A DNA stretch of 64,000 nt, from NCBI RefSeq assembly GCF_002251295.1, contig NZ_NPJA01000001.1:1-64000 (forward strand), read 5' to 3'. Shown in pieces: positions 52,654 to 61,281 of the stretch; within the stretch, counting starts at the first letter, position 1, and each line of letters starts with the position of its first letter. The notes beneath the pieces are model-generated. The model worked only from the letters and a program-made list of their open reading frames with translations. It did not search any database and was not told where the DNA came from. Source of the DNA: Prevotella sp. P5-50 (GTDB lineage Bacteria > Bacteroidota > Bacteroidia > Bacteroidales > Bacteroidaceae). The position numbers and the translations under genes were made by a program.

Positions 52654-54087
52654 TTATTCTGGATCATTGTCATGCTCATGACAATAGCTACTACCATCAA
52701 AACAATGGGTGCAGACCCGATCTTTGGGCAATCCGATAGATTCGACAAGATCTTCCACATGAGCAAATTTCAGACTCGTCAGTCCCAGTTGCTTGGCTAT
52801 TTCCTGCACCATGCGCTTGTATTCTGGTGAATCTGTTTTTGCATACTCTGCCAGTTTTGCATTTTCATCGCCCTCAAAATCCTTGATGATGCGACGGGTA
52901 ATGAGTTCAAGAGGGCTCTTCTGTGAGGTAAAACCGATAAACGGACAACCATACACCAATGGTGGGCAAGAGATACGTACATGTACTTCCTTTGCACCAT
53001 TATCGAAGAAGGTACGCACATTGTCGCGTAACTGGGTACCACGTACGATAGAGTCATCACAGAAAACAACACGTTGATCCTTCAAAATGGCAGGGTTGGG
53101 AATGAGTTTCATGCGTGCCACCAAGTCACGACGTTTCTGGTTGCCAGGAGTAAACGAACGTGGCCATGTTGGAGTATATTTCAATACAGCACGCTTGTAT
53201 GGTACTTTCTTTCCGTGTGAGTAACCAAGTGCCATTCCTACTCCCGAATCGGGAATACCACAAACTAGGTCGGCTTCCACTTCAGTATCCTTCTCACCCA
53301 CAATGCGTCCGTTCTTCTCGCGTACTGCTTCAGTATTGATTCCTTCATAGTCGCTGGCAGGAAATCCGTAATACACCCACAGGAACGAGCATATCTGACA
53401 ACGGCTCATAGGTTTTTGCAACACTTCGATACCGTCGGCACGCAGTTTTACTATTTCTCCCGGACCTACATCGCGCAGTACTTGATAGTCAAGATTGGGA
53501 AAACTTGTCGTTTCGCTTGATACTGCATAGGCATCATCACGTTTTCCTATAACGATAGGGGTACGTCCAAGGAAGTCACGTGCGGCAATAATACCATCTT
53601 CGGTAAGAATCAACATCGAGCACGAGCCCTGTATTTTCTGATAAACCTTATTGATACCATCCACAAACGAGTCTCCCATATTGATAAGCAATGCCACGAG
53701 TTCTGTCTGGTTGATGACATTCGCCGACATTTCACTAAGGTGCATGCGGTTGGCCAACAGTTCATCAGCTATTTCTCTAAGATTATTGATTTTGGCCACT
53801 GTGACCACTGCATAACGTCCCAAATGGGAGTTGATGATGATGGGTTGTGGATCTGTATCACTAATAACACCCAGTCCCTGATGCCCCTTAAAGTCGTCAA
53901 GTTCATCTTCGAAACGCGAACGGAAATATTGGCGTTCCAACGAGTGGATAGAGCGATGAAAACCGCTTTCCTCATCAAAAGTCACCAATCCTGCGCGTTT
54001 GGTTCCTAAGTGCGAATTGTAGTCTGTACCGTAAAACACATCGTTTACACAGTCCTTAGTCGAGATCGTACCGAAAAAACCTCCCAT
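52654..54087 (-). CDS. Amidophosphoribosyltransferase homologue lacking the catalytic cysteine
   Basis: The 477-residue protein has the glutamine amidotransferase fold (about 1-230) and a phosphoribosyltransferase fold (about 250-440) with the PRPP motif VVFCDDSIVRGTQLRD near 344-359 and CGIPDSGVGMALGYSHGKK near 275-293. PurF proteins have a catalytic Cys directly after the initiator Met; here the N-terminus is MGGFFGTIS. Glutaminase activity at this site should therefore be lost, leaving ammonia-dependent, regulatory or altered function. I recall this Gly form as recurrent in Bacteroidales. The promoter is at 54130-54160. The true PurF is presumably elsewhere. Confidence 0.85.
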   Translation of the reverse strand: MGGFFGTISTKDCVNDVFYGTDYNSHLGTKRAGLVTFDEESGFHRSIHSLERQYFRSRFEDELDDFKGHQGLGVISDTDPQPIIINSHLGRYAVVTVAKINNLREIADELLANRMHLSEMSANVINQTELVALLINMGDSFVDGINKVYQKIQGSCSMLILTEDGIIAARDFLGRTPIVIGKRDDAYAVSSETTSFPNLDYQVLRDVGPGEIVKLRADGIEVLQKPMSRCQICSFLWVYYGFPASDYEGINTEAVREKNGRIVGEKDTEVEADLVCGIPDSGVGMALGYSHGKKVPYKRAVLKYTPTWPRSFTPGNQKRRDLVARMKLIPNPAILKDQRVVFCDDSIVRGTQLRDNVRTFFDNGAKEVHVRISCPPLVYGCPFIGFTSQKSPLELITRRIIKDFEGDENAKLAEYAKTDSPEYKRMVQEIAKQLGLTSLKFAHVEDLVESIGLPKDRVCTHCFDGSSYCHEHDNDPE

Positions 54088-54129
54088 TGTATTGCTTGTA
54101 TTGAAATTACTATACTTTGTTTAGGTCTG

Positions 54130-54160
54130 CAAAATTACAAAAAATTCATGGAATTACAAT
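54130..54160 (-). promoter_or_regulatory. Promoter of the PurF-like gene
   Basis: On the minus strand ATTG (54160-54157), 19 bp, TAATTTTG (54137-54130), about 40 bp before the ATG at 54087. Confidence 0.6.
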
Positions 54161-54228
54161 AGCCCATGCTTTTTTTTTAGTTTTCCATACCGTTTATTTA
54201 TGCTATATCAATATTCCATCTGCCTCAC

Positions 54229-54951
54229 TCAGCGTCGAAGCCACTCATAGACCATAACAGAAAGCAGTATCGACAACACCGAGCAACACACCATTCCAAT
54301 AGTGGCTACTACAGCGAAAATACCTGCCTGTATTGGAGGCATCCCACTGAGCATCAACACACAAAGTATTGCAGGAACTGCCACGAGTCCAGTATCGCGC
54401 ATCTTGGTCAGCAACGGATTAAGTGCTTTACTCATAGCTCGCACCAGAAATGGGCGCAAGGCTTCTGTTTGCGTTGCACCATTTCCCTGCAAATACTCAA
54501 ACATACTGGCATGTACCTTGCGATTAAAAGCATAAGTGAGTAACCCACTCCTACTCGCTCTCAAGGCTTCGCCATGAAGCAGAGCCATTACAGGCACCCA
54601 AAACCAAATATTACCGAAGGGATTCTGACCCATAATCACCATCACCAGAAGCCCCACAATAAACGTAACAGGAACCACTCCTATTAATATTGGTACAACA
54701 AGCCACTTTTTTCGGCAACAAACCATCGTTACTATAACCTCCAACAATAGTAGCAACAGAACGTCAAGCCACCATACGGCTGATTGAAACACAAAATTAA
54801 ATACCACGACCAGCACCAACATGGCAATAGCCCAACAACCTGTTGTAGTGAGCAGACGATAGAGTAGTCGGCGGTCGTTCTTATAAAAGACGGTCAACGG
54901 AATGGCCAACAGCATGAGTCCGGCCAACAACTGAAAGATGATACTATTCAT
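54229..54951 (-). CDS. FetB-like ABC transporter permease (UPF0014 family)
   Basis: The 240-residue protein has about seven hydrophobic segments. The family core MALLHGEALRASRSGLLTYA near 123-142 and the segment TEALRPFLVRAMSKALNPLL near 162-181, then TGLVAVPAILCVLMLSGMPPIQA near 188-210, match the FetB/YbbM group implicated in iron homeostasis. It overlaps the ATPase gene by 4 bp (ATGA). Iron export or other cargo is inferred from the family only. Confidence 0.85.
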   Translation of the reverse strand: MNSIIFQLLAGLMLLAIPLTVFYKNDRRLLYRLLTTTGCWAIAMLVLVVVFNFVFQSAVWWLDVLLLLLLEVIVTMVCCRKKWLVVPILIGVVPVTFIVGLLVMVIMGQNPFGNIWFWVPVMALLHGEALRASRSGLLTYAFNRKVHASMFEYLQGNGATQTEALRPFLVRAMSKALNPLLTKMRDTGLVAVPAILCVLMLSGMPPIQAGIFAVVATIGMVCCSVLSILLSVMVYEWLRR

Positions 54952-55520
54952 AGTTGTATCTGCTTTTGAGCAATTTGGGGGTTAACAACCAATACCGATG
55001 CTCCGTTGCGAGCTGCTTCCAAAAGCATTTTGTCTGCTGCCTGTCGTGTTGCTTCTGATATTTGTGACGAAGGTTCATCCACAACGACGAGCGTCTTTCG
55101 CAAGCCAACGGCACGATGCACAAGCGACAGAAACTGCTCGTCTGCAGTAAGTTGCGACCAAGTCCGACCATCTTCTTCACCTTGAGAAGATTCTTGTACT
55201 GAAGTTTCTCGACTATTGATTTTCAGCGAATTTACCGTTGCGTCACATTGTGCTATTGTATCATAGCCCTCTACCAGCGACAGTTGTTGCGGCACATAAG
55301 CTGTAGCGCGCCGAAAAAAAGGAGCCGACAATGGAGTTAGCAATTCACCATCGATACTGATATGCCCTCCGTCGATAGACACCATCCCGAGCACAGCCCG
55401 AAGCAAAGTGGTCTTTCCTGTCCCTGCTTCACCATATACACCAACCATCTCACCATCGCCCACTGTCAGCGAGCAATCAGCCAAGAGTCCGTCAATCTTT
55501 ACATGGTGTAATTCTAACAT
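54948..55520 (-). CDS. Degenerate ABC transporter ATPase paired with FetB-like permease
   Basis: Starting at the ATG at 55520 (MLELHHVKIDG), which fits the promoter at 55539, the protein has 190 residues, short for an ABC ATPase. Walker A reads GEAGTGKTT near 38-46, the Q-loop AYVPQQLS near 77-84, and Walker B TLVVVDEPS near 145-153. The signature motif, normally LSGGQ, appears as LTADEQ near 126-131, and the H-loop histidine is missing in VLVVNPQIA. Catalysis is therefore doubtful or unusual, although the gene is intact and coupled to the permease. Confidence 0.85.
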   Translation of the reverse strand: MLELHHVKIDGLLADCSLTVGDGEMVGVYGEAGTGKTTLLRAVLGMVSIDGGHISIDGELLTPLSAPFFRRATAYVPQQLSLVEGYDTIAQCDATVNSLKINSRETSVQESSQGEEDGRTWSQLTADEQFLSLVHRAVGLRKTLVVVDEPSSQISEATRQAADKMLLEAARNGASVLVVNPQIAQKQIQL

Positions 55521-55538
55521 CGGTTGTTTTTTTGATGG

Positions 55539-55570
55539 CAAAGATACAATATAGTGAATAAAAAGCCAAA
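55539..55570 (-). promoter_or_regulatory. Promoter of the ABC pair
   Basis: On the minus strand TTTG (55570-55567), 20 bp, TATCTTTG (55546-55539), 18 bp before the ATG at 55520. It is back to back with the aguA promoter. Confidence 0.75.
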
Positions 55571-55587
55571 TATATTCGTGATTTTCT

Positions 55588-55618
55588 TTTGTACTTCTCC
55601 CGATTTGCACTACCTTTG
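55588..55618 (+). promoter_or_regulatory. aguA-aguB promoter
   Basis: TTTG (55588-55591), 19 bp, TACCTTTG (55611-55618) is near ideal. The ATG at 55624 is 6 bp after the box, so the mRNA may be leaderless; the next ATG, at 55645, would leave about 20 nt. Confidence 0.75.
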
Positions 55619-55623
55619 CACTC

Positions 55624-56562
55624 ATGATAAAAAGTAAGAGACGAATGTTGGCCGAATGGGAACCGCAAAGTGCGGTACAACTGACATGGCCTCACAAAGA
55701 TACAGACTGGGCTCCTATACTGCCAGAAATCACCGCAGTATATGAGGAAATGAAGCGAGAAATAGAAAGCAGAGAAACCGTTGTCGTAGTCGATGACATA
55801 CCACACAACGACACATGGGCACGCGACCATGGTTTCATTACCGTAGAAGAAAACGGCCAACTGATTCTGCTCGACTTTAAATTCAACGGATGGGGCGAGA
55901 AATTTGCCGCAGAACTCGACAACGATATCAACCGACAACTCTACGAACAACAGCTGGTGAAAGGCATTTACGAGTCACACCTCGATTTCGTTCTTGAGGG
56001 CGGTAGTATTGAAAGCGATGGCAAAGGCACTATCTTCACTACCACCTGTTGCCTGATGGCGCCACATCGCAACCAACCTCTTACACAACAAGAGATAGAA
56101 CAACAACTGAAAGAATGGCTCGGAGCAGAACGCATCGTCTGGATCAACCATGGTTCGCTCATAGGGGACGATACCGATGGACATATTGATACACTGGTAC
56201 GCATAGCTCCTAACGACACCTTATTATATATAGGGGCCGACGACGAACATCCCGACCTGTTGCTCATGGAGCAAGAACTCCAGCAGCTACGCACCATCGA
56301 CGGACATCCCTACCGATTGCTCCGATTACCCATGCCACGTCCCATCTATGATGATGGCGAGCGACTACCTGCCACCTATGCCAACTACCTGGTGATAAAT
56401 GGCGCCGTCCTCGTACCCACCTACAACCAACCGGACCTTGACCAAGAAGCCATAAGCACCATCGGCAAGGCCTTCCCAGATAGAGAAATCATTGGTATCG
56501 ACTGTCGCGCTGTCATCCGGCAACACGGATCGTTACATTGTTGCACCATGCAGTATTACTAA
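55624..56562 (+). CDS. aguA: Agmatine deiminase
   Basis: The 312-residue enzyme converts agmatine to N-carbamoylputrescine and ammonia. EWEPQSAVQLTWPH near 11-24 is the substrate-loop start, NDTWARDHGF near 61-70 binds the guanidine group, EGGSIESDG near 124-132 and NHGSLIGDDTDGHIDT near 174-189 hold the catalytic His/Asp, and the nucleophilic Cys lies in GSLHCCTM near 302-309. It is followed after 1 bp by aguB, which takes the next step. Confidence 0.95.
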   Translation: MIKSKRRMLAEWEPQSAVQLTWPHKDTDWAPILPEITAVYEEMKREIESRETVVVVDDIPHNDTWARDHGFITVEENGQLILLDFKFNGWGEKFAAELDNDINRQLYEQQLVKGIYESHLDFVLEGGSIESDGKGTIFTTTCCLMAPHRNQPLTQQEIEQQLKEWLGAERIVWINHGSLIGDDTDGHIDTLVRIAPNDTLLYIGADDEHPDLLLMEQELQQLRTIDGHPYRLLRLPMPRPIYDDGERLPATYANYLVINGAVLVPTYNQPDLDQEAISTIGKAFPDREIIGIDCRAVIRQHGSLHCCTMQYY

Positions 56563-56563
56563 G

Positions 56564-57439
56564 ATGAAAACAGGAATCATTCAACAGCACAATACGGCGG
56601 ACATACAAGACAACCGCCAACGACTGGCAGAGAGCATACGTTCGCTCGCCAAACAGGGTGCAGAACTCATCGTTCTGCAGGAACTCCACAATTCGCTATA
56701 CTTCTGTCAGACCGAGAATGTCGATCTATTCGACTTGGCAGAAACCATCCCAGGCCCTTCTACCGATTTCTTCGGAGCATTGGCACGAGAACTCCAAGTG
56801 GTCATCGTCACCTCTTTGTTTGAACGACGTGCACCCGGACTCTATCACAACACGGCAGTAGTATTAGAGAAAGATGGTTCTATAGCAGGAAAATACCGCA
56901 AAATGCATATCCCCGATGACCCAGCATACTACGAGAAATTCTATTTCACACCAGGCGATTTGGGGTTCCACCCCATCCAGACCTCTGTAGGCCGACTTGG
57001 CGTACTGGTTTGCTGGGACCAATGGTATCCTGAAGCAGCACGCCTGATGGCACTACAGGGAGCAGATATGCTGATCTATCCTACCGCCATCGGTTACGAG
57101 AGTAGCGACACACCCGATGAGCAAGAACGTCAACGCATGGCTTGGCAAACCGTACAACGTGGCCACGCAGTAGCCAACGGACTACCCGTAGTGACCGTCA
57201 ATCGTACCGGCCACGAACCAGACCCCAGCAAACAAACCAACGGAATAGAGTTCTGGGGCACCTCGTTTGTTGCCGGCCCGCAAGGTGAACTGCTCTACGA
57301 AGCACCACGCGACAGCGAAACCACAGCCATTATCGATGTCAACCTGCAACGCTCCGAACAGGTACGCCGTTGGTGGCCCTTCCTTCGCGACCGACGCATA
57401 GACCATTACGATGATATCATCAAACGGTTCATCGACTGA
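56564..57439 (+). CDS. aguB: N-carbamoylputrescine amidase
   Basis: The start is the ATG at 56564, 1 bp after aguA; a longer upstream frame overlaps aguA and is rejected. The 291-residue nitrilase-superfamily enzyme hydrolyses N-carbamoylputrescine to putrescine, CO2 and ammonia. The catalytic triad is visible: Glu in VLQELHNSLYF near 41-51, Lys in GKYRKMHIPDD near 109-119, and Cys in LVCWDQWYPEA near 143-153. The ammonia released would feed the glutamine synthetase encoded next. Confidence 0.95.
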   Translation: MKTGIIQQHNTADIQDNRQRLAESIRSLAKQGAELIVLQELHNSLYFCQTENVDLFDLAETIPGPSTDFFGALARELQVVIVTSLFERRAPGLYHNTAVVLEKDGSIAGKYRKMHIPDDPAYYEKFYFTPGDLGFHPIQTSVGRLGVLVCWDQWYPEAARLMALQGADMLIYPTAIGYESSDTPDEQERQRMAWQTVQRGHAVANGLPVVTVNRTGHEPDPSKQTNGIEFWGTSFVAGPQGELLYEAPRDSETTAIIDVNLQRSEQVRRWWPFLRDRRIDHYDDIIKRFID

Positions 57440-57486
57440 CAATCAACTCTCTTCAACAAGCAAACAACAAACAACCCAAACAGAAT

Positions 57487-59679
57487 ATGGCAAACAATCT
57501 AAGATTCCAAGTGGTAGAAGAAGCCTTCAAGAAGCATGCACTCGATGTGGAGGCACCAAGCGAGAGACCATCAGAGTATTTCGGCAAATACGTATTCAGC
57601 CGACAAAAGATGTATAAATACCTACCTGCCGACATCTACAACAAGATGATCGACGTGATGGACAACGGCGCCCGATTGGACCGTTCCATAGCCGATGCCG
57701 TAGCGGCTGGCATGAAACAATGGGCAAAAGAGATGGGGGTAACCCACTATACCCACTGGTTTCAGCCACTCACCGAAGGAACTGCCGAGAAACACGATGC
57801 CTTCGTAGAACACGATGGCAAAGGCGGAATGATAGAAAAATTCTCAGGAAAACTGTTGGTACAACAGGAACCAGACGCCTCTTCTTTCCCCAATGGCGGT
57901 ATCAGAAACACATTCGAGGCACGAGGCTATTCTGCCTGGGACCCCACAAGTCCGGTGTTCATCATCGACGACACACTCTGTATCCCCACCATCTTCATTG
58001 CCTATACTGGCGAAGCCCTCGACTATAAGGCTCCGCTATTACGATCTATCCATGCCGTAGACAAAGCTGCAACAGATGTCTGCCAGTATTTCTATGACGA
58101 TGTCAATAAAGTGCAGGTCAATCTGGGTTGGGAACAAGAGTATTTCCTTGTTGACGAAGGACTCTATTCTGCACGTCCTGACCTACTAATGACAGGTCGC
58201 ACCCTAATGGGACATGAGAGTGCGAAAAACCAACAGATGGATGACCACTATTTCGGAACCATCCCCGACCGCGTACAGGCTTTTATGAAAGACCTTGAGA
58301 TACAAGCTCTCGAACTGGCCATCCCTGTAAAGACCCGCCATAACGAGGTTGCCCCCAACCAGTTTGAATTAGCCCCCATCTTTGAAGAGTGCAATCTGGC
58401 TGTCGATCACAACATGCTGCTCATGTCGCTCATGAAAAGGGTGGCCCGCAAACACGGATTCCGAGTGTTGCTCCACGAGAAGCCCTTTGACGGCATCAAC
58501 GGATCGGGCAAGCACAACAACTGGAGCTTGTCTGCCAATAATGGTATACTACTCCACGCACCAGCTAAGACTCCTGAGGAGAATCTGCGCTTCGTCACCT
58601 TCATCGTTGAGACCTTGATGGCTGTTTTTCATCATAACGGACTGTTGAAAGCATCTATTATGAGTGCCACAAATGCCCACCGTTTGGGGGGCAACGAAGC
58701 ACCACCTGCCATTATCTCGTCATTCTTGGGCAAGCAACTCAACGAACTCCTCGACCATATCGAAAAGAGTGAGAAAAACGAGCTCTTCAACCTAAAGGGC
58801 AAACAGGGCATGGAAATAGATATTCCACAGATTCCAGACCTCATCATCGACAATACCGACCGCAACCGCACATCGCCTTTTGCTTTCACCGGCAATCGCT
58901 TTGAATTCCGTGCTCCCGGTTCCGCAGCCAACTGCGCCTCGGCCATGATAGCACTCAATGCAGCGATGGCAGAAGCCCTCGTATCTTTCAAAGAGCGTGT
59001 CGATGCACTCATCAACAAGGGCGAAAACAAAATTTCTGCTATTCTCGATGTGCTGCGCGAAGATATACGCACCTGCAAACCCGTGCGCTTCGATGGCAAC
59101 GGCTATTCCGACGAATGGGTAGAAGAGGCACGTCAACGTGGTCTCGACGTCGAAAAGTCATGTCCCATCATATTCGAGCGCTACCTCGACGAGTCGAGCG
59201 TCCGCATGTTCGAACAGACCAAGGTCATGAACCGCAAAGAACTTGAAGCTCGCAACGAAGTAAAATGGGAGATGTATGTCAAGACTGTGCAGATTGAAGC
59301 ACGCGTATTGGGCGACCTCGCCATGAACCACATCATCCCTGTCTCTACCCACTACCAAAGCAAACTCATTAAAAACGTGCAGGGCATGAAAGACGTCTTT
59401 AGTGCAGAAAAGGCCGACAGACTCTCCTCACGCAATATGAAACTTATTGAAGAGATTGCAGAGCGCACCGAGAAGATTGAACAACTGGTAGAAGAACTAA
59501 CCGATGCCCGTCGTGTAGCCAATCATATCGAGTCCATCCAACAGCGTGCCATCGCCTATCACGATACTGTAGAACCTCATATGGATGCCATCCGTTACGA
59601 GATAGACCATCTCGAAATGATTGTTGAGGACGGACTATGGACGCTACCCAAATACCGCGAACTGCTGTTCATCCGATAG
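57487..59679 (+). CDS. glnN: Type III glutamine synthetase
   Basis: The 730-residue protein is the long GSIII form typical of Bacteroidetes and cyanobacteria. THYTHWFQPLTEGTAEKHDAF near 86-106 is its signature. NLGWEQEYFLVDEG near 218-231 holds metal-binding glutamates, FDGINGSGKHNNWSL near 334-348 the ammonia/glutamate site, and NRTSPFAFTGNRFEFRAPG near 461-479 the ATP-site arginine. It forms glutamine from glutamate and ammonia. It lies 47 bp after aguB with no separate promoter seen, so it may be co-expressed with polyamine synthesis. Confidence 0.96.
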   Translation: MANNLRFQVVEEAFKKHALDVEAPSERPSEYFGKYVFSRQKMYKYLPADIYNKMIDVMDNGARLDRSIADAVAAGMKQWAKEMGVTHYTHWFQPLTEGTAEKHDAFVEHDGKGGMIEKFSGKLLVQQEPDASSFPNGGIRNTFEARGYSAWDPTSPVFIIDDTLCIPTIFIAYTGEALDYKAPLLRSIHAVDKAATDVCQYFYDDVNKVQVNLGWEQEYFLVDEGLYSARPDLLMTGRTLMGHESAKNQQMDDHYFGTIPDRVQAFMKDLEIQALELAIPVKTRHNEVAPNQFELAPIFEECNLAVDHNMLLMSLMKRVARKHGFRVLLHEKPFDGINGSGKHNNWSLSANNGILLHAPAKTPEENLRFVTFIVETLMAVFHHNGLLKASIMSATNAHRLGGNEAPPAIISSFLGKQLNELLDHIEKSEKNELFNLKGKQGMEIDIPQIPDLIIDNTDRNRTSPFAFTGNRFEFRAPGSAANCASAMIALNAAMAEALVSFKERVDALINKGENKISAILDVLREDIRTCKPVRFDGNGYSDEWVEEARQRGLDVEKSCPIIFERYLDESSVRMFEQTKVMNRKELEARNEVKWEMYVKTVQIEARVLGDLAMNHIIPVSTHYQSKLIKNVQGMKDVFSAEKADRLSSRNMKLIEEIAERTEKIEQLVEELTDARRVANHIESIQQRAIAYHDTVEPHMDAIRYEIDHLEMIVEDGLWTLPKYRELLFIR

Positions 59680-59698
59680 CCGTTTGTCCTTTATCCCC

Positions 59699-59744
59699 AT
59701 CCCAAGCGCATGGCTTCTGCTATTGAAGACCATGCGCTTGGGAT
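59699..59744 (+). terminator. glnN terminator
   Basis: CCCAAGCGCATGG (59701-59713) and CCATGCGCTTGGG (59730-59742), extended by two A-T pairs, form a 15-bp stem followed by TTTTCATTTCC. Confidence 0.8.
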
Positions 59745-59952
59745 TTTCATTTCCTCATCACAAATACAACCCTATTAACCAACCATCTCACCGAGTAGCC
59801 TCATCAGCATAAACATTTGAGAAAGCTATTGTCACTCTTTGTCACCACTTGAGCTGCAGTTTCGTAGGCGTATCCGCGATGCTCATAAACTATCCATAAA
59901 AATAAAGAAAGAATGTCGTTTAGGAATATAACAGATTGATATTCTTTAAGAC

Positions 59953-60124
59953 AACGTTTTGCCAAGGTATTTCCATTGTTTGGCAAGAGTTTTTTCTAAC
60001 GTTTGACAAAGGTATTATCAACGTTTGACAAAAGTATTATCCAACGTTTGATAAAGGTATTATCCAACGTTTGACAAAAGTATTATCCAACATTTGATAA
60101 AAATGTTATCAAGGTTTGAAAAAG
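59953..60124 (+). repeat. 22-23-bp tandem repeat, eight units
   Basis: Units begin near 59953, 59975, 59998, 60020, 60043, 60066, 60089 and 60111, with consensus AACGTTTGACAAARGTATTATC. The middle four are nearly identical and the outer ones degenerate. It fills the gene-free space 59745-60236 downstream of glnN and of the converging YiiX-like gene; nothing else was recognised there. Confidence 0.85.
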
Positions 60125-60236
60125 TGATGATAAACATCAGCAACTCCGTTTATACATCGATATAGATGGTAGTAGTGGGCGAAATTTTTACAAAAACAAA
60201 ACCTTTTCGATTATGGAGCAATTTGATATCAACTGG

Positions 60237-60860
60237 CTATTGTCGCAGTTTCCCCCGAACAACAATCTTTTCACTTCTTGACAAGTTGCCCGGATTACTT
60301 CCAGGCTTTCCTTCCGGAACTTCCAAACCCTGGCGACCATAATACTCCTTCCAATAGGCAGTCACTTTTCCCGTCTTGTCATGAAACGACATGGGGATGG
60401 GATTAAACACCAGTTCACCATGCGGTGTCCTATAGCATTTTTGCACCAGTTCGCTACAATACATCGCACTATCTGACGGCATAAAATTGAAGTCGTATGG
60501 TGTACCGATAAACTGCATAGCCCGTTCCACCGAGCGTGCCACACCAGTAGTATCTTTGAGCTGCGCCACCACCACAGTCTGTCGCCTTGCCTTAAAACTA
60601 TCTATTGGAGTGAGGCACACCCCTTGGCGTATCGCCTCAAGTGCAAATGCCGCCCCCTTGTCTTTATGGAAAATCGCCACATGATCTATTTGTTTTCCAT
60701 CAAGTCCTGTTGTCACATCGGTAATGTTATTACCGTTTTCTGCCACACAGAAGAGCAAGTCCCCTTCTGCCAGGCTTTTAACGTTTATCTCATTTTGTCC
60801 TCGTGTACCAAGACACATAGCTAAGCACACAACAACTGCCATATTTTTCATCTTATTCAT
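60237..60860 (-). CDS. YiiX/YebB-like permuted papain-fold cysteine peptidase, exported
   Basis: Starting at the ATG at 60860 (a GTG at 60881 is also in frame) the 207-residue protein has a signal peptide (KMKNMAVVVCLAMCLGTRG). The permuted NlpC/P60 pattern is the His in KQIDHVAIFH near 56-65 and the Cys in AMYCSELVQKCY near 133-144; LAEGDLLFCV near 30-39 opens the fold. Such proteins act on peptide or lipid bonds in the cell envelope. The substrate is not known. Single gene. Confidence 0.85.
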   Translation of the reverse strand: MNKMKNMAVVVCLAMCLGTRGQNEINVKSLAEGDLLFCVAENGNNITDVTTGLDGKQIDHVAIFHKDKGAAFALEAIRQGVCLTPIDSFKARRQTVVVAQLKDTTGVARSVERAMQFIGTPYDFNFMPSDSAMYCSELVQKCYRTPHGELVFNPIPMSFHDKTGKVTAYWKEYYGRQGLEVPEGKPGSNPGNLSRSEKIVVRGKLRQ

Positions 60861-60895
60861 TATGATTTCTACTTTACCCACATTTTGACAAGCAA

Positions 60896-60927
60896 CAAAA
60901 GTAGGCTTTTATTTTGAATTCAGCAAA
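60896..60927 (-). promoter_or_regulatory. Promoter of the YiiX-like gene
   Basis: On the minus strand TTTG (60927-60924), 20 bp, TACTTTTG (60903-60896), 36 bp before the ATG at 60860. Confidence 0.65.
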
Positions 60928-61245
60928 TGAAATGATGTTTTTTTATTGTTGTCCAGTAAAATGACTATCTTCGCTCATGATATTATTATTTCTAACAAAA
61001 ACAAAGATAAACCAAAGGACTGATACCTCGTGAGAAGTATCTGCCCCAATATATGTTGTTTGCAAAAGTTCTAGTAGCCAGCAATAATTTCAAATAATCT
61101 CATCGTTAAATTAGCAATCAACAATTTTGTCAGCATATTGCTTCTACCCCTCAGCGTTTTATATACAACAACTGCGGCTTTGGGCACATATATATTTTTT
61201 TAGCATAGATAATGGTATTTGCTTGTAGTTCTTGTTTTTTTTTCT

Positions 61246-61253
61246 TAACTTTG
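61246..61253 (+). promoter_or_regulatory. -7 promoter element of the GH115 gene
   Basis: TAACTTTG lies 28 bp before the ATG at 61282; CTTG at 61222-61225 gives a possible -33 element at 20 bp. The remaining 60928-61245 shows no gene or repeat. Confidence 0.6.
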
Positions 61254-61281
61254 TAGTCAATATATATAATCTTCATCACGT

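Noticed and set aside
56492-56563. Upstream start for aguB
   Set aside because: It overlaps the aguA catalytic end in another frame; the family N-terminus begins at 56564.
59953-60124. Possible CRISPR array
   Set aside because: The units are near-identical over their whole length with no unique spacers and no cas genes nearby.
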